Shown piece by piece: positions 16,714 to 26,324 of a DNA stretch of 64,000 nucleotides. The notes beneath the pieces are model-generated. The model saw only the letters and a list, made by a program, of their open reading frames with translations, did not search any database and was not told where the DNA came from. Every line of letters begins with the position of its first letter. Position 1 is the first letter of the stretch. The stretch comes from Roseovarius mucosus (lineage in GTDB: Bacteria > Pseudomonadota > Alphaproteobacteria > Rhodobacterales > Rhodobacteraceae): NCBI RefSeq assembly GCF_002080415.1, contig NZ_CP020474.1:2555501-2619500 (forward strand). The letters are read 5' to 3'. Position numbers and translations under genes: made by a program.

Positions 16714-17907
16714 ATGAATATCCATGAGTATCAGGCGAAAGCCCTGCTTCGCTCTTACGGCGCCCCGGTGTCGGATGGCCGTGTGGTTCTGCGCGCCGAA
16801 GAGGCCAAGACCGCCGCTGGTGCGCTTGATGGCCCGATCTGGGTGGTCAAGGCGCAGATTCACGCTGGTGGCCGTGGCAAGGGCAAGTTCAAAGAGGCAG
16901 GCGCCGGTGAAGCCGGTGGTGTGCGTCTGGCCCGTTCCGTGGAAGACGCCGCCGAAGAGGCCAAGCGCATGCTGGGCCGCACTCTTGTAACCAAACAGAC
17001 CGGCCCGGCGGGCAAGCAAGTGAACCGCATCTATATCGAGGATGGTTCCGGTATTCAGACAGAGATGTATCTGGCCCTCTTGGTGGATCGCCAGACCAGC
17101 CGCGTGTCTTTTGTCTGCTCGACCGAGGGCGGCATGGATATCGAGGAAGTCGCCGAAAAGACGCCTGAGAAAATCCTGTCCTTCAGCGTTGATCCCGCGA
17201 CCGGCTATCAGCCGTTTCATGGTCGCCGCATCGCGTTCAACCTTGGCCTCACCGGCGGTCAGGTCAAGCAATGCGTCAACCTCATGGGTATCCTCTACAA
17301 GCTCTTTCTCGACAAAGATATGGAGATGCTCGAGATCAACCCGCTGATCGTGTCGGACAAAGGCGATTTGAAATGCCTCGACGCCAAGATGGGGTTTGAT
17401 TCCAACGCCATTTACCGGCACGCGGACATCGCCGAGTTGCGCGACACGACCGAAGAAGACCCCAAGGAACTGGAAGCGTCGAAATACGACCTCAACTATA
17501 TCGCGCTCGATGGCGAGATTGGCTGTATGGTCAATGGTGCGGGGTTGGCGATGGCGACGATGGATATCATCAAGCTCTACGGCGCCGAGCCCGCCAATTT
17601 CCTCGACGTGGGCGGCGGGGCGACCAAGGAAAAGGTCACCGAGGCCTTCAAGATCATCACCTCTGATCCGCAAGTGAAGGGCATCCTCGTCAATATCTTC
17701 GGCGGCATCATGCGCTGCGATGTGATCGCCGAGGGCGTGGTGGCTGCGGTCAAAGAGGTGGGGCTGAAAGTGCCGCTCGTGGTCCGTCTCGAAGGCACCA
17801 ATGTCGAAAAGGGCAAGGAGATCATCAACACCTCCGGCCTCGACGTCATCGCCGCCGATGATCTGAAAGACGGCGCGCAGAAGATCGTTAAGGCCGTCAA
17901 GGGGTGA
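16714..17907 (+). CDS. sucC: succinyl-CoA synthetase beta subunit (ADP-forming)
   Basis: SucC binds the nucleotide and, with SucD, converts succinyl-CoA to succinate with formation of ATP/GTP in the TCA cycle. The 397-residue protein has an N-terminal ATP-grasp domain ([28 protein letters not shown] near residue 46) and a C-terminal ligase domain with [15 protein letters not shown] near 330. ATG 16714 gives the standard family start and length. The ORF could extend to 16609, but that would cover the inverted repeats. Two strong hairpins follow before sucD, which may adjust the relative expression of the two subunits. Confidence 0.97.
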   Translation: MNIHEYQAKALLRSYGAPVSDGRVVLRAEEAKTAAGALDGPIWVVKAQIHAGGRGKGKFKEAGAGEAGGVRLARSVEDAAEEAKRMLGRTLVTKQTGPAGKQVNRIYIEDGSGIQTEMYLALLVDRQTSRVSFVCSTEGGMDIEEVAEKTPEKILSFSVDPATGYQPFHGRRIAFNLGLTGGQVKQCVNLMGILYKLFLDKDMEMLEINPLIVSDKGDLKCLDAKMGFDSNAIYRHADIAELRDTTEEDPKELEASKYDLNYIALDGEIGCMVNGAGLAMATMDIIKLYGAEPANFLDVGGGATKEKVTEAFKIITSDPQVKGILVNIFGGIMRCDVIAEGVVAAVKEVGLKVPLVVRLEGTNVEKGKEIINTSGLDVIAADDLKDGAQKIVKAVKG

Positions 17908-17915
17908 GCGCCGGT

Positions 17916-17955
17916 CCGGGGCCTTGGCCCCGGCAAACGCTCCGGTGGAGCGTTT
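17916..17955 (+). repeat. two tandem hairpins between sucC and sucD
   Basis: CCGGGGCC (17916-17923) pairs with GGCCCCGG (17926-17933) across a TT loop, followed at once by AAACGCTCC (17935-17943) pairing with GGAGCGTTT (17947-17955) across GGT. Neither has a long T-run, so they are more likely mRNA-stabilising or processing elements than complete terminators. Confidence 0.6.
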
Positions 17956-18035
17956 GAGGCGCGAACGGGCGGAGCCCCGGATCATCCGACCATACCATAA
18001 CGCGGCCCCGCCGCAGAACTCAGGAGCCAAACAAA

Positions 18036-18917
18036 ATGGCAGTCCTCGTCGACAAACATACCCGCGTGATCTGTCAGGGCCTTACCGGCTCTCAGGGCAC
18101 ATTCCACTCTGAACAGGCCATCGCCTATGGCACCCAGATGGTCGGCGGCGTGACCCCCGGCAAGGGTGGCACGACGCATCTCGACCTGCCCGTGTTCAAC
18201 TCGGTGCATGAGGCCAAGCATGTGACAGAGGCCAACGCCTCAGTCATCTACGTGCCGCCGCCCTTCGCCGCCGATAGTATCCTCGAGGCGATTGATGCCG
18301 AGATGGAGCTGATCGTCTGCATCACCGAAGGCATCCCGGTTTTGGACATGATGCGCGTCAAGCGCGCGCTTGAAGGGTCGAAATCGCGCCTCATCGGCCC
18401 GAACTGCCCCGGCATCATCACGCCCGACGCCTGCAAGATCGGCATCATGCCCGGCCATATCCACCGGCGCGGCAGCGTCGGCGTGGTCAGCCGCTCGGGC
18501 ACGCTGACCTATGAGGCGGTCAAGCAGACCTCGGATGTGGGCCTTGGCCAGTCGACTTGCGTGGGCATCGGCGGCGACCCGATCAAGGGCACCGAGCATA
18601 TCGACGTCCTGGAATGGTTCCTCGCGGATGACGAAACGCAGTCGATCATCATGATCGGTGAAATCGGTGGCAGCGCGGAAGAAGAAGCGGCGCAATTCCT
18701 CAAGGATGAGGCCAAGCGCGGGCGCAAGAAACCCGTCGCAGGCTTTATCGCCGGGCGCACCGCCCCGCCGGGCCGCCGCATGGGCCACGCCGGCGCCATC
18801 GTCGCGGGCGGCAAAGGCGACGCCGAGAGCAAGATCGAAGCCATGAAATCCGCCGGCATCACCGTGGCCGAAAGCCCCGCTGGCCTCGGCGAGGCCGTGC
18901 TCAAGGCGATTGGGTAA
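18036..18917 (+). CDS. sucD: succinyl-CoA synthetase alpha subunit
   Basis: SucD binds CoA and carries the phosphorylated histidine of succinyl-CoA synthetase. The 293-residue protein shows [14 protein letters not shown] (CoA-binding Rossmann region, residues 16-29), [18 protein letters not shown] (residues 123-140), and the active-site His251 in [10 protein letters not shown]. An AGGAGCC ribosome binding site precedes the ATG. It is separated from sucC by 128 bp with hairpins and followed by two inverted-repeat units before sucA. Confidence 0.97.
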   Translation: MAVLVDKHTRVICQGLTGSQGTFHSEQAIAYGTQMVGGVTPGKGGTTHLDLPVFNSVHEAKHVTEANASVIYVPPPFAADSILEAIDAEMELIVCITEGIPVLDMMRVKRALEGSKSRLIGPNCPGIITPDACKIGIMPGHIHRRGSVGVVSRSGTLTYEAVKQTSDVGLGQSTCVGIGGDPIKGTEHIDVLEWFLADDETQSIIMIGEIGGSAEEEAAQFLKDEAKRGRKKPVAGFIAGRTAPPGRRMGHAGAIVAGGKGDAESKIEAMKSAGITVAESPAGLGEAVLKAIG

Positions 18918-18934
18918 AGGCCCGTTCGCGCGCG

Positions 18935-18991
18935 CCCCGGGCCTGACCCGGGGCCGCCGCGCGGCTGGGTGGCTCCGGGTCAGGCCCGGAG
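18935..18991. repeat. two inverted copies of a CCGGGCCTGACCCGG palindromic repeat
   Basis: CCCCGGGCCTGACCCGGGG lies at 18935-18953 and a copy in the opposite orientation, CTCCGGGTCAGGCCCGGAG, lies at 18973-18991. Each is itself a 7-bp stem with a 5-nt loop, and together they could form a larger cruciform. The same element recurs at 56218-56238 after dnaE, so this is a dispersed palindromic repeat rather than a gene-specific site. It lies in the sucD-sucA gap. Confidence 0.75.
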
Positions 18992-19015
18992 CATGTTGCG
19001 AAAAGGACATCTGAA

Positions 19016-21976
19016 ATGACCGACCAATCCCCCAACGACCTCTTTCATGCCTCCTCCTTCATGCAGGGGCATAATGCCGAGTATCTCGAGCAGCTTTATG
19101 CGCGCTATGCCAATGACCCGAACGCGGTCGATGCGGCGTGGAAAAGCTTTTTCGACGCGCTGGGCGATGGTGATGACGATGTAAAGGCCGAGGCCGCTGG
19201 CCCCTCTTGGGCGCGGGCCGATTGGCCCCCCATGCCGTCGGATGACCTGACCGCGGCGCTGACGGGGGAATGGCCCGCCGAGCCCGAGTTGAAAGATGCG
19301 GGCAAGAAGATCGCCGCCAAGGCCGCTGAGACGGGTGTGAACGTCAGCGACGAAGACGTGAAACGCGCCGTGCTTGATTCCGTGCGCGCGCTGATGCTTA
19401 TTCGCGCCTACCGGATCCGGGGGCATCTGGCCGCCGATCTTGATCCGCTGGGCCTGCGCGAGACGCCGAACCGCCCCGAGCTTGACCCGAAATCCTACGG
19501 GTTTACCGAGATCGACATGGATCGCCCGATCTTTATCGACAATGTTCTGGGGCTTCAGATTGCCAGCCTGCGCGAGATTCTCGCCATTGTGAAACGCACC
19601 TATTGCGGCACTTTCGCGCTGCAATACATGCATATTTCCGATCCTGAGCAGTCTGCTTGGCTGAAAGAGCGGATCGAAGGCTATGACAAGGAAATCAGCT
19701 TTACCCGCAACGGGCGCAAGGCGATCCTGAACAAGCTGGTCGAGGCCGAAGGTTTCGAGAAATACCTGCATGTCAAATACATGGGCACCAAGCGCTTTGG
19801 TCTGGATGGCGGCGAGAGCCTCATTCCCGCGATGGAGCAGATCATCAAGCGCGGCGGGCAATTGGGCGTGCAGGATATCGTGATCGGCATGCCGCATCGC
19901 GGCCGCCTGTCGGTGTTGGCCAATGTGATGGGCAAGCCCTATCGCGCGATTTTCAACGAATTTCAGGGCGGCAGTTTCAAGCCTGAAGAGGTCGATGGCT
20001 CGGGCGATGTGAAATACCATCTTGGCGCGTCATCGGACCGTGAATTCGACGGCAACAAGGTGCACCTGTCGCTGACCGCCAACCCCAGTCACCTGGAGGC
20101 GGTCAATCCGGTGGTTCTGGGCAAGGTCCGCGCCAAGCAGGATCAGTTGAGCGACATCGACCGCATCAAGGTGTTGCCGATCCTCCTGCATGGCGATGCG
20201 GCCTTTGCCGGTCAGGGCGTTGTGGCTGAGTGTTTCGGCCTGTCGGGCCTCAAGGGGCATCGCACCGGCGGCACCATTCATATCGTGGTGAACAATCAGA
20301 TCGGTTTCACCACCGCGCCGCATTTCAGCCGCTCGTCGCCCTATCCCACGGATATCGCGCTGATGGTCGAGGCGCCGATTTTCCATGTCAACGGGGACGA
20401 TCCCGAGGCTTGTGTGCATGCCGCCCGCGTCGCCACGGAATACCGCCAGAAATTCCACAAGGACGTGGTGATCGACATGATCTGCTATCGTCGGTTCGGG
20501 CATAACGAGGGCGACGAGCCCATGTTCACCAACCCGGTGATGTATAAGAAGATCAAACAGCAAAAAACCACGCTCAGCCTCTATACCGAGCGGCTGGTAA
20601 AGGATGGCCTCATCCCCGAGGGCGAGATCGAGGATATGAAGACCGCCTTTCAGGCCTATCTCGCGGATGAGTTTGAGGCGGGCAAGGATTACCGCCCGAA
20701 CAAGGCCGACTGGCTGGATGGCAAATGGGCCGATCTCAATGCCCATCGCGGCAAGTATGAGCGCGGCGAGACCGCGATCAAGCCCGAGACCATGGCCGAA
20801 GTGGGCCGCGCGCTCAGCACGGCACCCGAAGGCGTACCGCTTCATAAAACGGTTGAGCGGCTGCTTGAATCCAAGGCAAACATGTTCGAGACGGGCAGCG
20901 GCTTTGACTGGGCCACCGCCGAGGCGCTGGCCTTTGGCTCGCTCCTGACCGAGGGCTACCGCGTCCGCCTCTCGGGGCAGGACTGTACGCGCGGCACCTT
21001 CAGCCAGCGGCATTCCGGCCTGATCAATCAGGACAACGAAGACCGCTATTACCCGCTGAACCATATCCGTGAAGGGCAGGCGCAATACGAAGTCATCGAC
21101 TCGATGCTGTCGGAATATGCGGTGCTTGGTTTTGAATATGGCTACTCTCTGGCAGAACCCAACGCGCTGACCCTGTGGGAGGCGCAGTTTGGCGATTTCG
21201 CCAATGGCGCGCAGATCATGTTTGATCAGTTCATCTCGTCGGGGGAATCGAAATGGTTGCGGATGTCCGGTCTCGTCTGCCTCTTGCCGCATGGCTATGA
21301 GGGGCAGGGGCCGGAACATTCCTCGGCCCGGCTCGAGCGGTTCCTGACCATGTGTGGCGGGGATAACTGGATCGTGGCCAATTGCACCACGCCTGCGAAT
21401 TACTTCCATATTCTGCGCCGCCAGATGTATCGCACCTTCCGCAAGCCGCTCATCCTGATGACGCCGAAATCGCTTTTGCGGCACAAGATGGCGGTGAGCA
21501 AGGCCGAAGAGTTCACCACCGGGTCGTCCTTTCACCGGGTGCTCTGGGATGATGCGCAATACGGCAATTCCGAAACCAAACTGGTGGCGGATGACAAGAT
21601 CCGTCGCGTCGTCATGTGCTCGGGCAAGGTTTATTACGACCTGCTCGAGGAACGCGATGCGCGCGGGATCGACGATGTCTATCTTCTGCGGCTCGAACAG
21701 TTCTACCCGTTCCCGGCCATGTCCATGGTCAAGGAGTTGGAGCGCTTCAAAGGTGCGGAAATGGTCTGGTGTCAGGAAGAGCCCAAGAACCAGGGGGCCT
21801 GGTCCTTTATCGAGCCCAATATCGAATGGGTTCTGACCCGCATCAAGGCCAAGCATCTGCGGCCCACCTATGCCGGGCGTCCCGCCTCGGCCTCGCCCGC
21901 CACGGGCCTCGCCAAACAGCACAAAGCACAACAAGAAGCGCTGGTTGATGCCGCGCTGACCATCGAAGGGAACTAA
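19016..21976 (+). CDS. sucA: 2-oxoglutarate dehydrogenase E1 component
   Basis: E1 decarboxylates 2-oxoglutarate with thiamine diphosphate and transfers the succinyl group to the lipoyl arm of SucB. The 986-residue protein is full length. The N-terminal E2-binding segment FLEQ-type region reads EYLEQLYARYANDPNAV. Further on are RIRGHLAADLDPLG (about residue 125), GMPHRGRLSVLANVMG (about 290), the cofactor block LHGDAAFAGQGVVAECF (about 390), and FGHNEGDEPMFTNP (about 495). It is followed by sucB after only 3 bp. A 1168-codon open frame on the opposite strand is a compositional shadow. Confidence 0.97.
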   Translation: MTDQSPNDLFHASSFMQGHNAEYLEQLYARYANDPNAVDAAWKSFFDALGDGDDDVKAEAAGPSWARADWPPMPSDDLTAALTGEWPAEPELKDAGKKIAAKAAETGVNVSDEDVKRAVLDSVRALMLIRAYRIRGHLAADLDPLGLRETPNRPELDPKSYGFTEIDMDRPIFIDNVLGLQIASLREILAIVKRTYCGTFALQYMHISDPEQSAWLKERIEGYDKEISFTRNGRKAILNKLVEAEGFEKYLHVKYMGTKRFGLDGGESLIPAMEQIIKRGGQLGVQDIVIGMPHRGRLSVLANVMGKPYRAIFNEFQGGSFKPEEVDGSGDVKYHLGASSDREFDGNKVHLSLTANPSHLEAVNPVVLGKVRAKQDQLSDIDRIKVLPILLHGDAAFAGQGVVAECFGLSGLKGHRTGGTIHIVVNNQIGFTTAPHFSRSSPYPTDIALMVEAPIFHVNGDDPEACVHAARVATEYRQKFHKDVVIDMICYRRFGHNEGDEPMFTNPVMYKKIKQQKTTLSLYTERLVKDGLIPEGEIEDMKTAFQAYLADEFEAGKDYRPNKADWLDGKWADLNAHRGKYERGETAIKPETMAEVGRALSTAPEGVPLHKTVERLLESKANMFETGSGFDWATAEALAFGSLLTEGYRVRLSGQDCTRGTFSQRHSGLINQDNEDRYYPLNHIREGQAQYEVIDSMLSEYAVLGFEYGYSLAEPNALTLWEAQFGDFANGAQIMFDQFISSGESKWLRMSGLVCLLPHGYEGQGPEHSSARLERFLTMCGGDNWIVANCTTPANYFHILRRQMYRTFRKPLILMTPKSLLRHKMAVSKAEEFTTGSSFHRVLWDDAQYGNSETKLVADDKIRRVVMCSGKVYYDLLEERDARGIDDVYLLRLEQFYPFPAMSMVKELERFKGAEMVWCQEEPKNQGAWSFIEPNIEWVLTRIKAKHLRPTYAGRPASASPATGLAKQHKAQQEALVDAALTIEGN

Positions 21977-21979
21977 CCC

Positions 21980-23494
21980 ATGACCACCGAAGTCCGCGTC
22001 CCCACCCTTGGCGAATCCGTGACCGAGGCGACCGTCGCCACATGGTTCAAGAAACCCGGCGATCCCGTCGCCGCCGACGAGATGCTGTGCGAATTGGAAA
22101 CCGACAAGGTAACTGTCGAGGTGCCAAGCCCCGCCGCTGGCACCATGGGCGAGATCGTGGCCCAAGAGGGCACGACCGTCGGCGTCGATGCGCTGCTTGC
22201 CACCATTTCCGCAGGCGAGGCCAAAGCCGCCCCGGCCAAGGCCGACAAGGCCGAGAAACCCGCCAAGAGTGACAGCGCCGACACCGGCAGCAGCGTTGAC
22301 GTGATGGTGCCCACCTTGGGCGAGAGCGTGACCGAGGCGACCGTGTCGACATGGTTCAAGAAGGTCGGCGATCAGGTGGCCGCCGACGAGATGCTCTGCG
22401 AGCTGGAAACCGACAAGGTGTCGGTCGAGGTGCCTGCCCCCGCTGCGGGCACGCTGACCGAAATCCTCGCCGCTGAGGGCACGACCGTGCAGGCCGGTGG
22501 CAAACTTGCGATCCTGTCGTCCGGTTCCGGGGCATCCGCCCCTGCCGCCGCCCCCAAGGCCGAAGAGGCCGCAGCGCCTGCCGCTGCAAGTGGCAAGGAT
22601 GTCGAGGATGCCCCCGCCGCGAAAAAGGCCATGGCCGAGGCCGGTCTTAGCCGCGATCAGGTGCAGGGTTCGGGCCGTGATGGCCGCGTGATGAAAGAGG
22701 ATGTGGCCCGCGCCGCAGCCGCTGCCACACAGGCCCCCGCCGCTGCTGCCGCCCCCGCCCAAGCGCCGCGCGCCCCCGCCCCGGCCGAGGATGTGGCCCG
22801 CGAAGAGCGCGTCAAGATGACCCGCCTGCGCCAGACCATTGCCCGCCGCCTCAAGGACAGCCAGAACACCGCCGCCATGCTCACCACCTATAATGAGGTG
22901 GACATGACCGAGGTGATGGCGCTCCGCAACCAGTACAAAGACGAGTTCTACAAGAAGCACGGCGTGCGCCTTGGCTTCATGTCGTTCTTTACCAAGGCCT
23001 GTGTGCATGCCCTCAAAGAAGTACCCGAGGTCAATGCCGAGATCGACGGCACCGACATCGTTTACAAGAACTTCGTGCATATGGGCGTCGCCGCAGGCAC
23101 GCCCACCGGCCTTGTCGTGCCGGTGATCCGAGATGTGGATCAGATGGGCTTTGCCGCGATTGAAAAGGCCATCGCCGAAAAAGGCGCCCGCGCCCGTGAT
23201 GGCAAGCTCAGCATGGCGGAAATGCAGGGCGGCACGTTCACCATCTCGAATGGTGGCGTCTATGGCTCGCTGATGTCCTCGCCCATCCTCAACCCGCCGC
23301 AATCTGGCATTCTGGGTATGCACAAGATTCAGGACCGCCCCATGGCGATCAACGGTCAGGTGGTGATCCGCCCGATGATGTATCTGGCGCTCAGCTATGA
23401 TCACCGCATCGTCGACGGCAAAGGCGCTGTCACCTTCCTCGTGCGCGTCAAAGAGGCGCTCGAAGATCCCCGCCGGTTGCTGATGGATTTGTGA
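21980..23494 (+). CDS. sucB: 2-oxoglutarate dehydrogenase E2 (dihydrolipoyl succinyltransferase), two lipoyl domains
   Basis: SucB is the core succinyltransferase of the complex. The 504-residue protein has two lipoyl domains, one more than the single-domain E. coli type. Lys43 and Lys146, each in ELETDKV, are the lipoylation sites, and the two domains are nearly the same sequence (both carry [12 protein letters not shown] and [12 protein letters not shown]). Then come an Ala/Pro-rich linker, a peripheral-subunit-binding domain around residues 200-245 ([15 protein letters not shown]), a second Ala/Pro linker, and the catalytic domain with His475 and Asp479 in YDHRIVDG. It is followed by two hairpins, a MAPEG gene and then lpd. 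Confidence 0.96.
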   Translation: MTTEVRVPTLGESVTEATVATWFKKPGDPVAADEMLCELETDKVTVEVPSPAAGTMGEIVAQEGTTVGVDALLATISAGEAKAAPAKADKAEKPAKSDSADTGSSVDVMVPTLGESVTEATVSTWFKKVGDQVAADEMLCELETDKVSVEVPAPAAGTLTEILAAEGTTVQAGGKLAILSSGSGASAPAAAPKAEEAAAPAAASGKDVEDAPAAKKAMAEAGLSRDQVQGSGRDGRVMKEDVARAAAAATQAPAAAAAPAQAPRAPAPAEDVAREERVKMTRLRQTIARRLKDSQNTAAMLTTYNEVDMTEVMALRNQYKDEFYKKHGVRLGFMSFFTKACVHALKEVPEVNAEIDGTDIVYKNFVHMGVAAGTPTGLVVPVIRDVDQMGFAAIEKAIAEKGARARDGKLSMAEMQGGTFTISNGGVYGSLMSSPILNPPQSGILGMHKIQDRPMAINGQVVIRPMMYLALSYDHRIVDGKGAVTFLVRVKEALEDPRRLLMDL

Positions 23495-23496
23495 TC

Positions 23497-23548
23497 GGTG
23501 CGCAACACATGCGCACCCTTCCCGTAGGGCGCGCATTCATTGCGCGCC
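23497..23548 (+). terminator. two tandem hairpins after sucB
   Basis: GGTGCGCA (23497-23504) pairs with TGCGCACC (23510-23517), followed by GGCGCGCA (23528-23535) pairing with TGCGCGCC (23541-23548). Both have 5-nt loops and 8-bp stems and are followed by CTT or TT. They start two bases after the sucB stop and would reduce readthrough into the MAPEG gene and lpd. Confidence 0.6.
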
Positions 23549-23567
23549 TTATCACATGAGGCTCTTC

Positions 23568-23963
23568 ATGACCCCCGAACTCACCGCCCTCACCCTCGCT
23601 GCTCTGCTGCAAGCCGTGCAGTTCGTGCTTTACGCCATCCCGGCCAATCTCGAGCTTGGGCCGGGCTACACCATGTCCGCGCGCGACCGCGAGCCGTCCA
23701 AACAACTCTCGCCGAAAACCGCCCGCCTTGGCCGCGCGCTTTCCAACCATTTCGAGGGGCTGATCCTCTTTACCATCGCGGTTGTGGTCGTCACGCTCGG
23801 TGCAACATCGAGCCCCGTCACCGCCGCCTGCGCCTATACCTACCTTGCCGCCCGTGTGGCCTATATTCCCGCCTATTATTTCGGCCTGCGCCCGTGGCGC
23901 TCGCTCATTTGGGCGGTGGGCTTTGGGGCCACGCTGCTTATGCTGCTGGCGGCGGTCTTATGA
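23568..23963 (+). CDS. MAPEG family membrane protein
   Basis: This 131-residue inner-membrane protein has four hydrophobic segments and the MAPEG family outline: an N-terminal helix MTPELTALTLAALLQAVQF, a polar stretch ending in RLGRALSNHFEGLILF (residues about 58-73), and a hydrophobic end. MAPEG proteins include glutathione transferases and relatives acting on lipophilic compounds; this bacterial branch has no known substrate. ATG 23568 is preferred to 23556 because GAGG sits 7 bases upstream. It interrupts the sucAB-lpd set, and its link to the complex is unknown. Confidence 0.82.
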   Translation: MTPELTALTLAALLQAVQFVLYAIPANLELGPGYTMSARDREPSKQLSPKTARLGRALSNHFEGLILFTIAVVVVTLGATSSPVTAACAYTYLAARVAYIPAYYFGLRPWRSLIWAVGFGATLLMLLAAVL

Positions 23964-23966
23964 TGT

Positions 23967-24012
23967 TTCATCTGGCTCAAAATACCTCGGGGGAGGCGCG
24001 CGCAGCGCACCC
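23967..24012 (+). repeat. related copy of the xdh-internal repeat
   Basis: This intergenic stretch between the MAPEG gene and lpd reads TTCATCTGGCTCAAAATACC and continues CTCGGGGGAGGCGCG, then CGCAGCGCAC. It matches, with several differences, the first half of the elements inside xdhB (49931 on) and xdhA (52048 reading leftward). It appears to be a degraded copy of the same dispersed repeat. Confidence 0.6.
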
Positions 24013-24091
24013 TCTCTGCCCGGCCCGCACCGACGCAAGACCGATAGAATACCGACGCGGCCCCGCCGCGAAAAACGAAAGGATCTGACCC

Positions 24092-25480
24092 ATGGCCTCT
24101 TACGACGTAATCATCATCGGCGCTGGCCCCGGCGGCTATGTCTGTGCCATCCGCTGCGCGCAACTGGGGCTGAAAACCGCCGTGGTCGAGGGGCGGGCCA
24201 CTTTGGGCGGCACCTGTCTCAACGTGGGCTGCATCCCCTCCAAGGCGCTTTTGCACGCGAGCCACATGCTGCACGAGGCCGAGCATAATTTCGCCGCCAT
24301 GGGCCTCAAGGGCAAGTCCCCCTCGGTCGATTGGAAACAGATGCTGGCCTATAAGGATGACGTCATCGGTCAGAATACCAAGGGCATCGAATTTCTGTTC
24401 AAAAAGAACAAGGTAGACTGGCTCAAGGGCTGGGGCTCGATCCCCGAGGCGGGCAAGGTGAAGGTGGGTGATGATGTCCACGAGGCCAAGCATATCGTCA
24501 TCGCCTCCGGCTCTGTGCCTGCCTCGCTGCCCGGTGTCGAGGTTGATGAAAAGATCGTTGTCACCTCCACCGGCGCGCTGGAACTGGGCAAAATCCCGAA
24601 ATCGCTGGTGGTGATCGGGGCAGGTGTGATCGGGCTTGAAATGGGGTCGGTCTATGCCCGTCTTGGGGCCGAGGTGACAGTCGTTGAATATCTTGACGCG
24701 ATCACCCCCGGCATGGATGCTGAAGTGCAAAAGACCTTCCAGAGAATATTGAAGAAACAAGGGATTAACTTTGTCATGGGGGCCGCCGTGCAATCGGTCG
24801 AGACGCTCAAGACCAAGGCCAAGGTGCATTACAAGCTGCGCAAGGACGACAGCGCGCATCAGTTGGATGCCGATACCGTTCTGCTGGCTACGGGCCGCAA
24901 ACCCTATACGGACGGGCTGGGGCTGGCCGATCTGGGTGTCGAGATAACCAAGCGCGGCCAGATCGCCACGGATGACCATTGGCAGACCTCGGTCAAGGGC
25001 ATCTACGCCATTGGCGACGCCATCGAAGGCCCGATGCTGGCCCACAAGGCCGAGGATGAGGGCATGGCCGTGGCCGAGGTGCTGGCGGGCAAGCATGGGC
25101 ATGTGAATTACGGCGTCATTCCCGGCGTGATCTACACGCATCCCGAGGTTGCCAATGTCGGCGCAACCGAAGAAAGCCTGAAAGACCAAGGGCGTGCCTA
25201 TAAGGTTGGCAAATTCTCGTTCATGGGCAATGGCCGCGCCAAGGCGGTTTTTGCCGGTGATGGTTTTGTGAAAATCCTCGCCGACAAGGAAACGGACCGC
25301 ATCCTTGGCGCGCATATCATCGGGCCAGCGGCGGGGGATCTCATCCACGAGATTTGCGTGGCGATGGAATTCGGGGCCTCTGCGCAGGATCTGGCACTCA
25401 CCTGCCACGCGCATCCCACCTATTCCGAGGCGGTGCGCGAAGCGGCACTTGCTTGCGGCGATGGGGCGATCCACGCGTGA
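24092..25480 (+). CDS. lpdA: dihydrolipoyl dehydrogenase (E3)
   Basis: Lpd reoxidises the lipoyl arm of the 2-oxoglutarate dehydrogenase complex and passes electrons to NAD. The 462-residue flavoprotein has the FAD motif GAGPGGY (10-16), the redox disulfide Cys42/Cys47 in [13 protein letters not shown], a second dinucleotide motif [18 protein letters not shown]-contact ATGRKP and [17 protein letters not shown], and the C-terminal active-site [13 protein letters not shown]. Position after sucAB supports the E3 role for this complex. A short segment near 24740-24775 uses AT-rich codons (AGA ATA TTG AAG AAA) unlike the rest. Confidence 0.95.
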   Translation: MASYDVIIIGAGPGGYVCAIRCAQLGLKTAVVEGRATLGGTCLNVGCIPSKALLHASHMLHEAEHNFAAMGLKGKSPSVDWKQMLAYKDDVIGQNTKGIEFLFKKNKVDWLKGWGSIPEAGKVKVGDDVHEAKHIVIASGSVPASLPGVEVDEKIVVTSTGALELGKIPKSLVVIGAGVIGLEMGSVYARLGAEVTVVEYLDAITPGMDAEVQKTFQRILKKQGINFVMGAAVQSVETLKTKAKVHYKLRKDDSAHQLDADTVLLATGRKPYTDGLGLADLGVEITKRGQIATDDHWQTSVKGIYAIGDAIEGPMLAHKAEDEGMAVAEVLAGKHGHVNYGVIPGVIYTHPEVANVGATEESLKDQGRAYKVGKFSFMGNGRAKAVFAGDGFVKILADKETDRILGAHIIGPAAGDLIHEICVAMEFGASAQDLALTCHAHPTYSEAVREAALACGDGAIHA

Positions 25481-25493
25481 GCGGGGCGGCGCG

Positions 25494-26297
25494 ATGACGC
25501 CCCTCGTTTCGGTCGTCATCCCCGCTTTTCAGGCGGGCGGCAGTTTGCCCGCCGCCCTTGCCTCCATCGCGGCCTCTGGCCTGCCGCCAGAGCGTATAGA
25601 GGTAGTGATCGCCCCGGATGATGGGCAGGGCTATGACGATCTGCCTGATCTGGGGCTGCGCATCACCCGCTGCGCCACGCATCACATGGCCACCGGGGCG
25701 GGCCCTGCGCGCAATCGTGCTATCGCGGCGTCAAAGGCGCAGGTGATTGCCTTTCTCGATGCGGATGACACATGGGAGCCGGGCTATCTGGGGACACTTC
25801 TGCCCTTGGCCCGGTCGCATGGGGCCGCCTTTGGGCGGACCCGTATTCTGCTTGGGACTGAGGCGCTGTTGCACTTGCCCGGCGGGGGGCAGACCGCCCT
25901 TGGCTTTGCCGATCTGGGGCGCACGGGGGCCAGTTTTCATCCGGTGGCGCGGCGCGGGTTGGTGGGACCGTTTCGCAATCGGCCCGCGCAGGATGTGCTG
26001 CACGCCATGGAAATCCTCTCGCTGGTCGGCGGGCGCGCGCCCTTGGGTCAAACCAGCTACAATCTGCATCTCAACGCGCAGAGTGCCACGGCGCAGGCCG
26101 CCTTTGCCCGCCGGGTTGAACAGGCGTACCGCGACCATATGCGCGCGATCGAGACGGGGCGCACCCGGATTGCGCCGCAGCATGGCCGCGCCGCGCACCA
26201 CGCCTTTGAGGCCAAGTCGCGCCTCAACCGGGCCTATGCGCAGGCGGGCAAGGCCGAGTTCTTTTACCAATTCATGAAGACCCGGTTGGCGGTCTAG
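25494..26297 (+). CDS. family 2-like glycosyltransferase
   Basis: This 267-residue protein of the GT-A fold is probably a glycosyltransferase family 2 member. The N-terminal strand VSVVIPAFQAGGSL and the metal/nucleotide-sugar motif FLDADDTW (Asp89, Asp91, Asp92) are visible, along with GPARNRAI before it. There is no membrane segment. The acceptor and sugar are unknown. It starts 13 bp after lpd but is functionally unrelated; other surface polysaccharide genes are absent. A GGTCGG/CCGACC hairpin (26299-26315) sits between it and convergent plsC. Confidence 0.8.
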   Translation: MTPLVSVVIPAFQAGGSLPAALASIAASGLPPERIEVVIAPDDGQGYDDLPDLGLRITRCATHHMATGAGPARNRAIAASKAQVIAFLDADDTWEPGYLGTLLPLARSHGAAFGRTRILLGTEALLHLPGGGQTALGFADLGRTGASFHPVARRGLVGPFRNRPAQDVLHAMEILSLVGGRAPLGQTSYNLHLNAQSATAQAAFARRVEQAYRDHMRAIETGRTRIAPQHGRAAHHAFEAKSRLNRAYAQAGKAEFFYQFMKTRLAV

Positions 26298-26324
26298 AGG
26301 TCGGGCGCGCCGACCCGGAACGCC

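Noticed and set aside
20030..23536. A 1168-codon open frame on the minus strand opposite sucA/sucB
   Set aside because: It is fully antisense to two certain genes. Its His/Gly/Arg-rich composition is what GC-rich third positions create on the complementary strand, and it has no recognisable domain.
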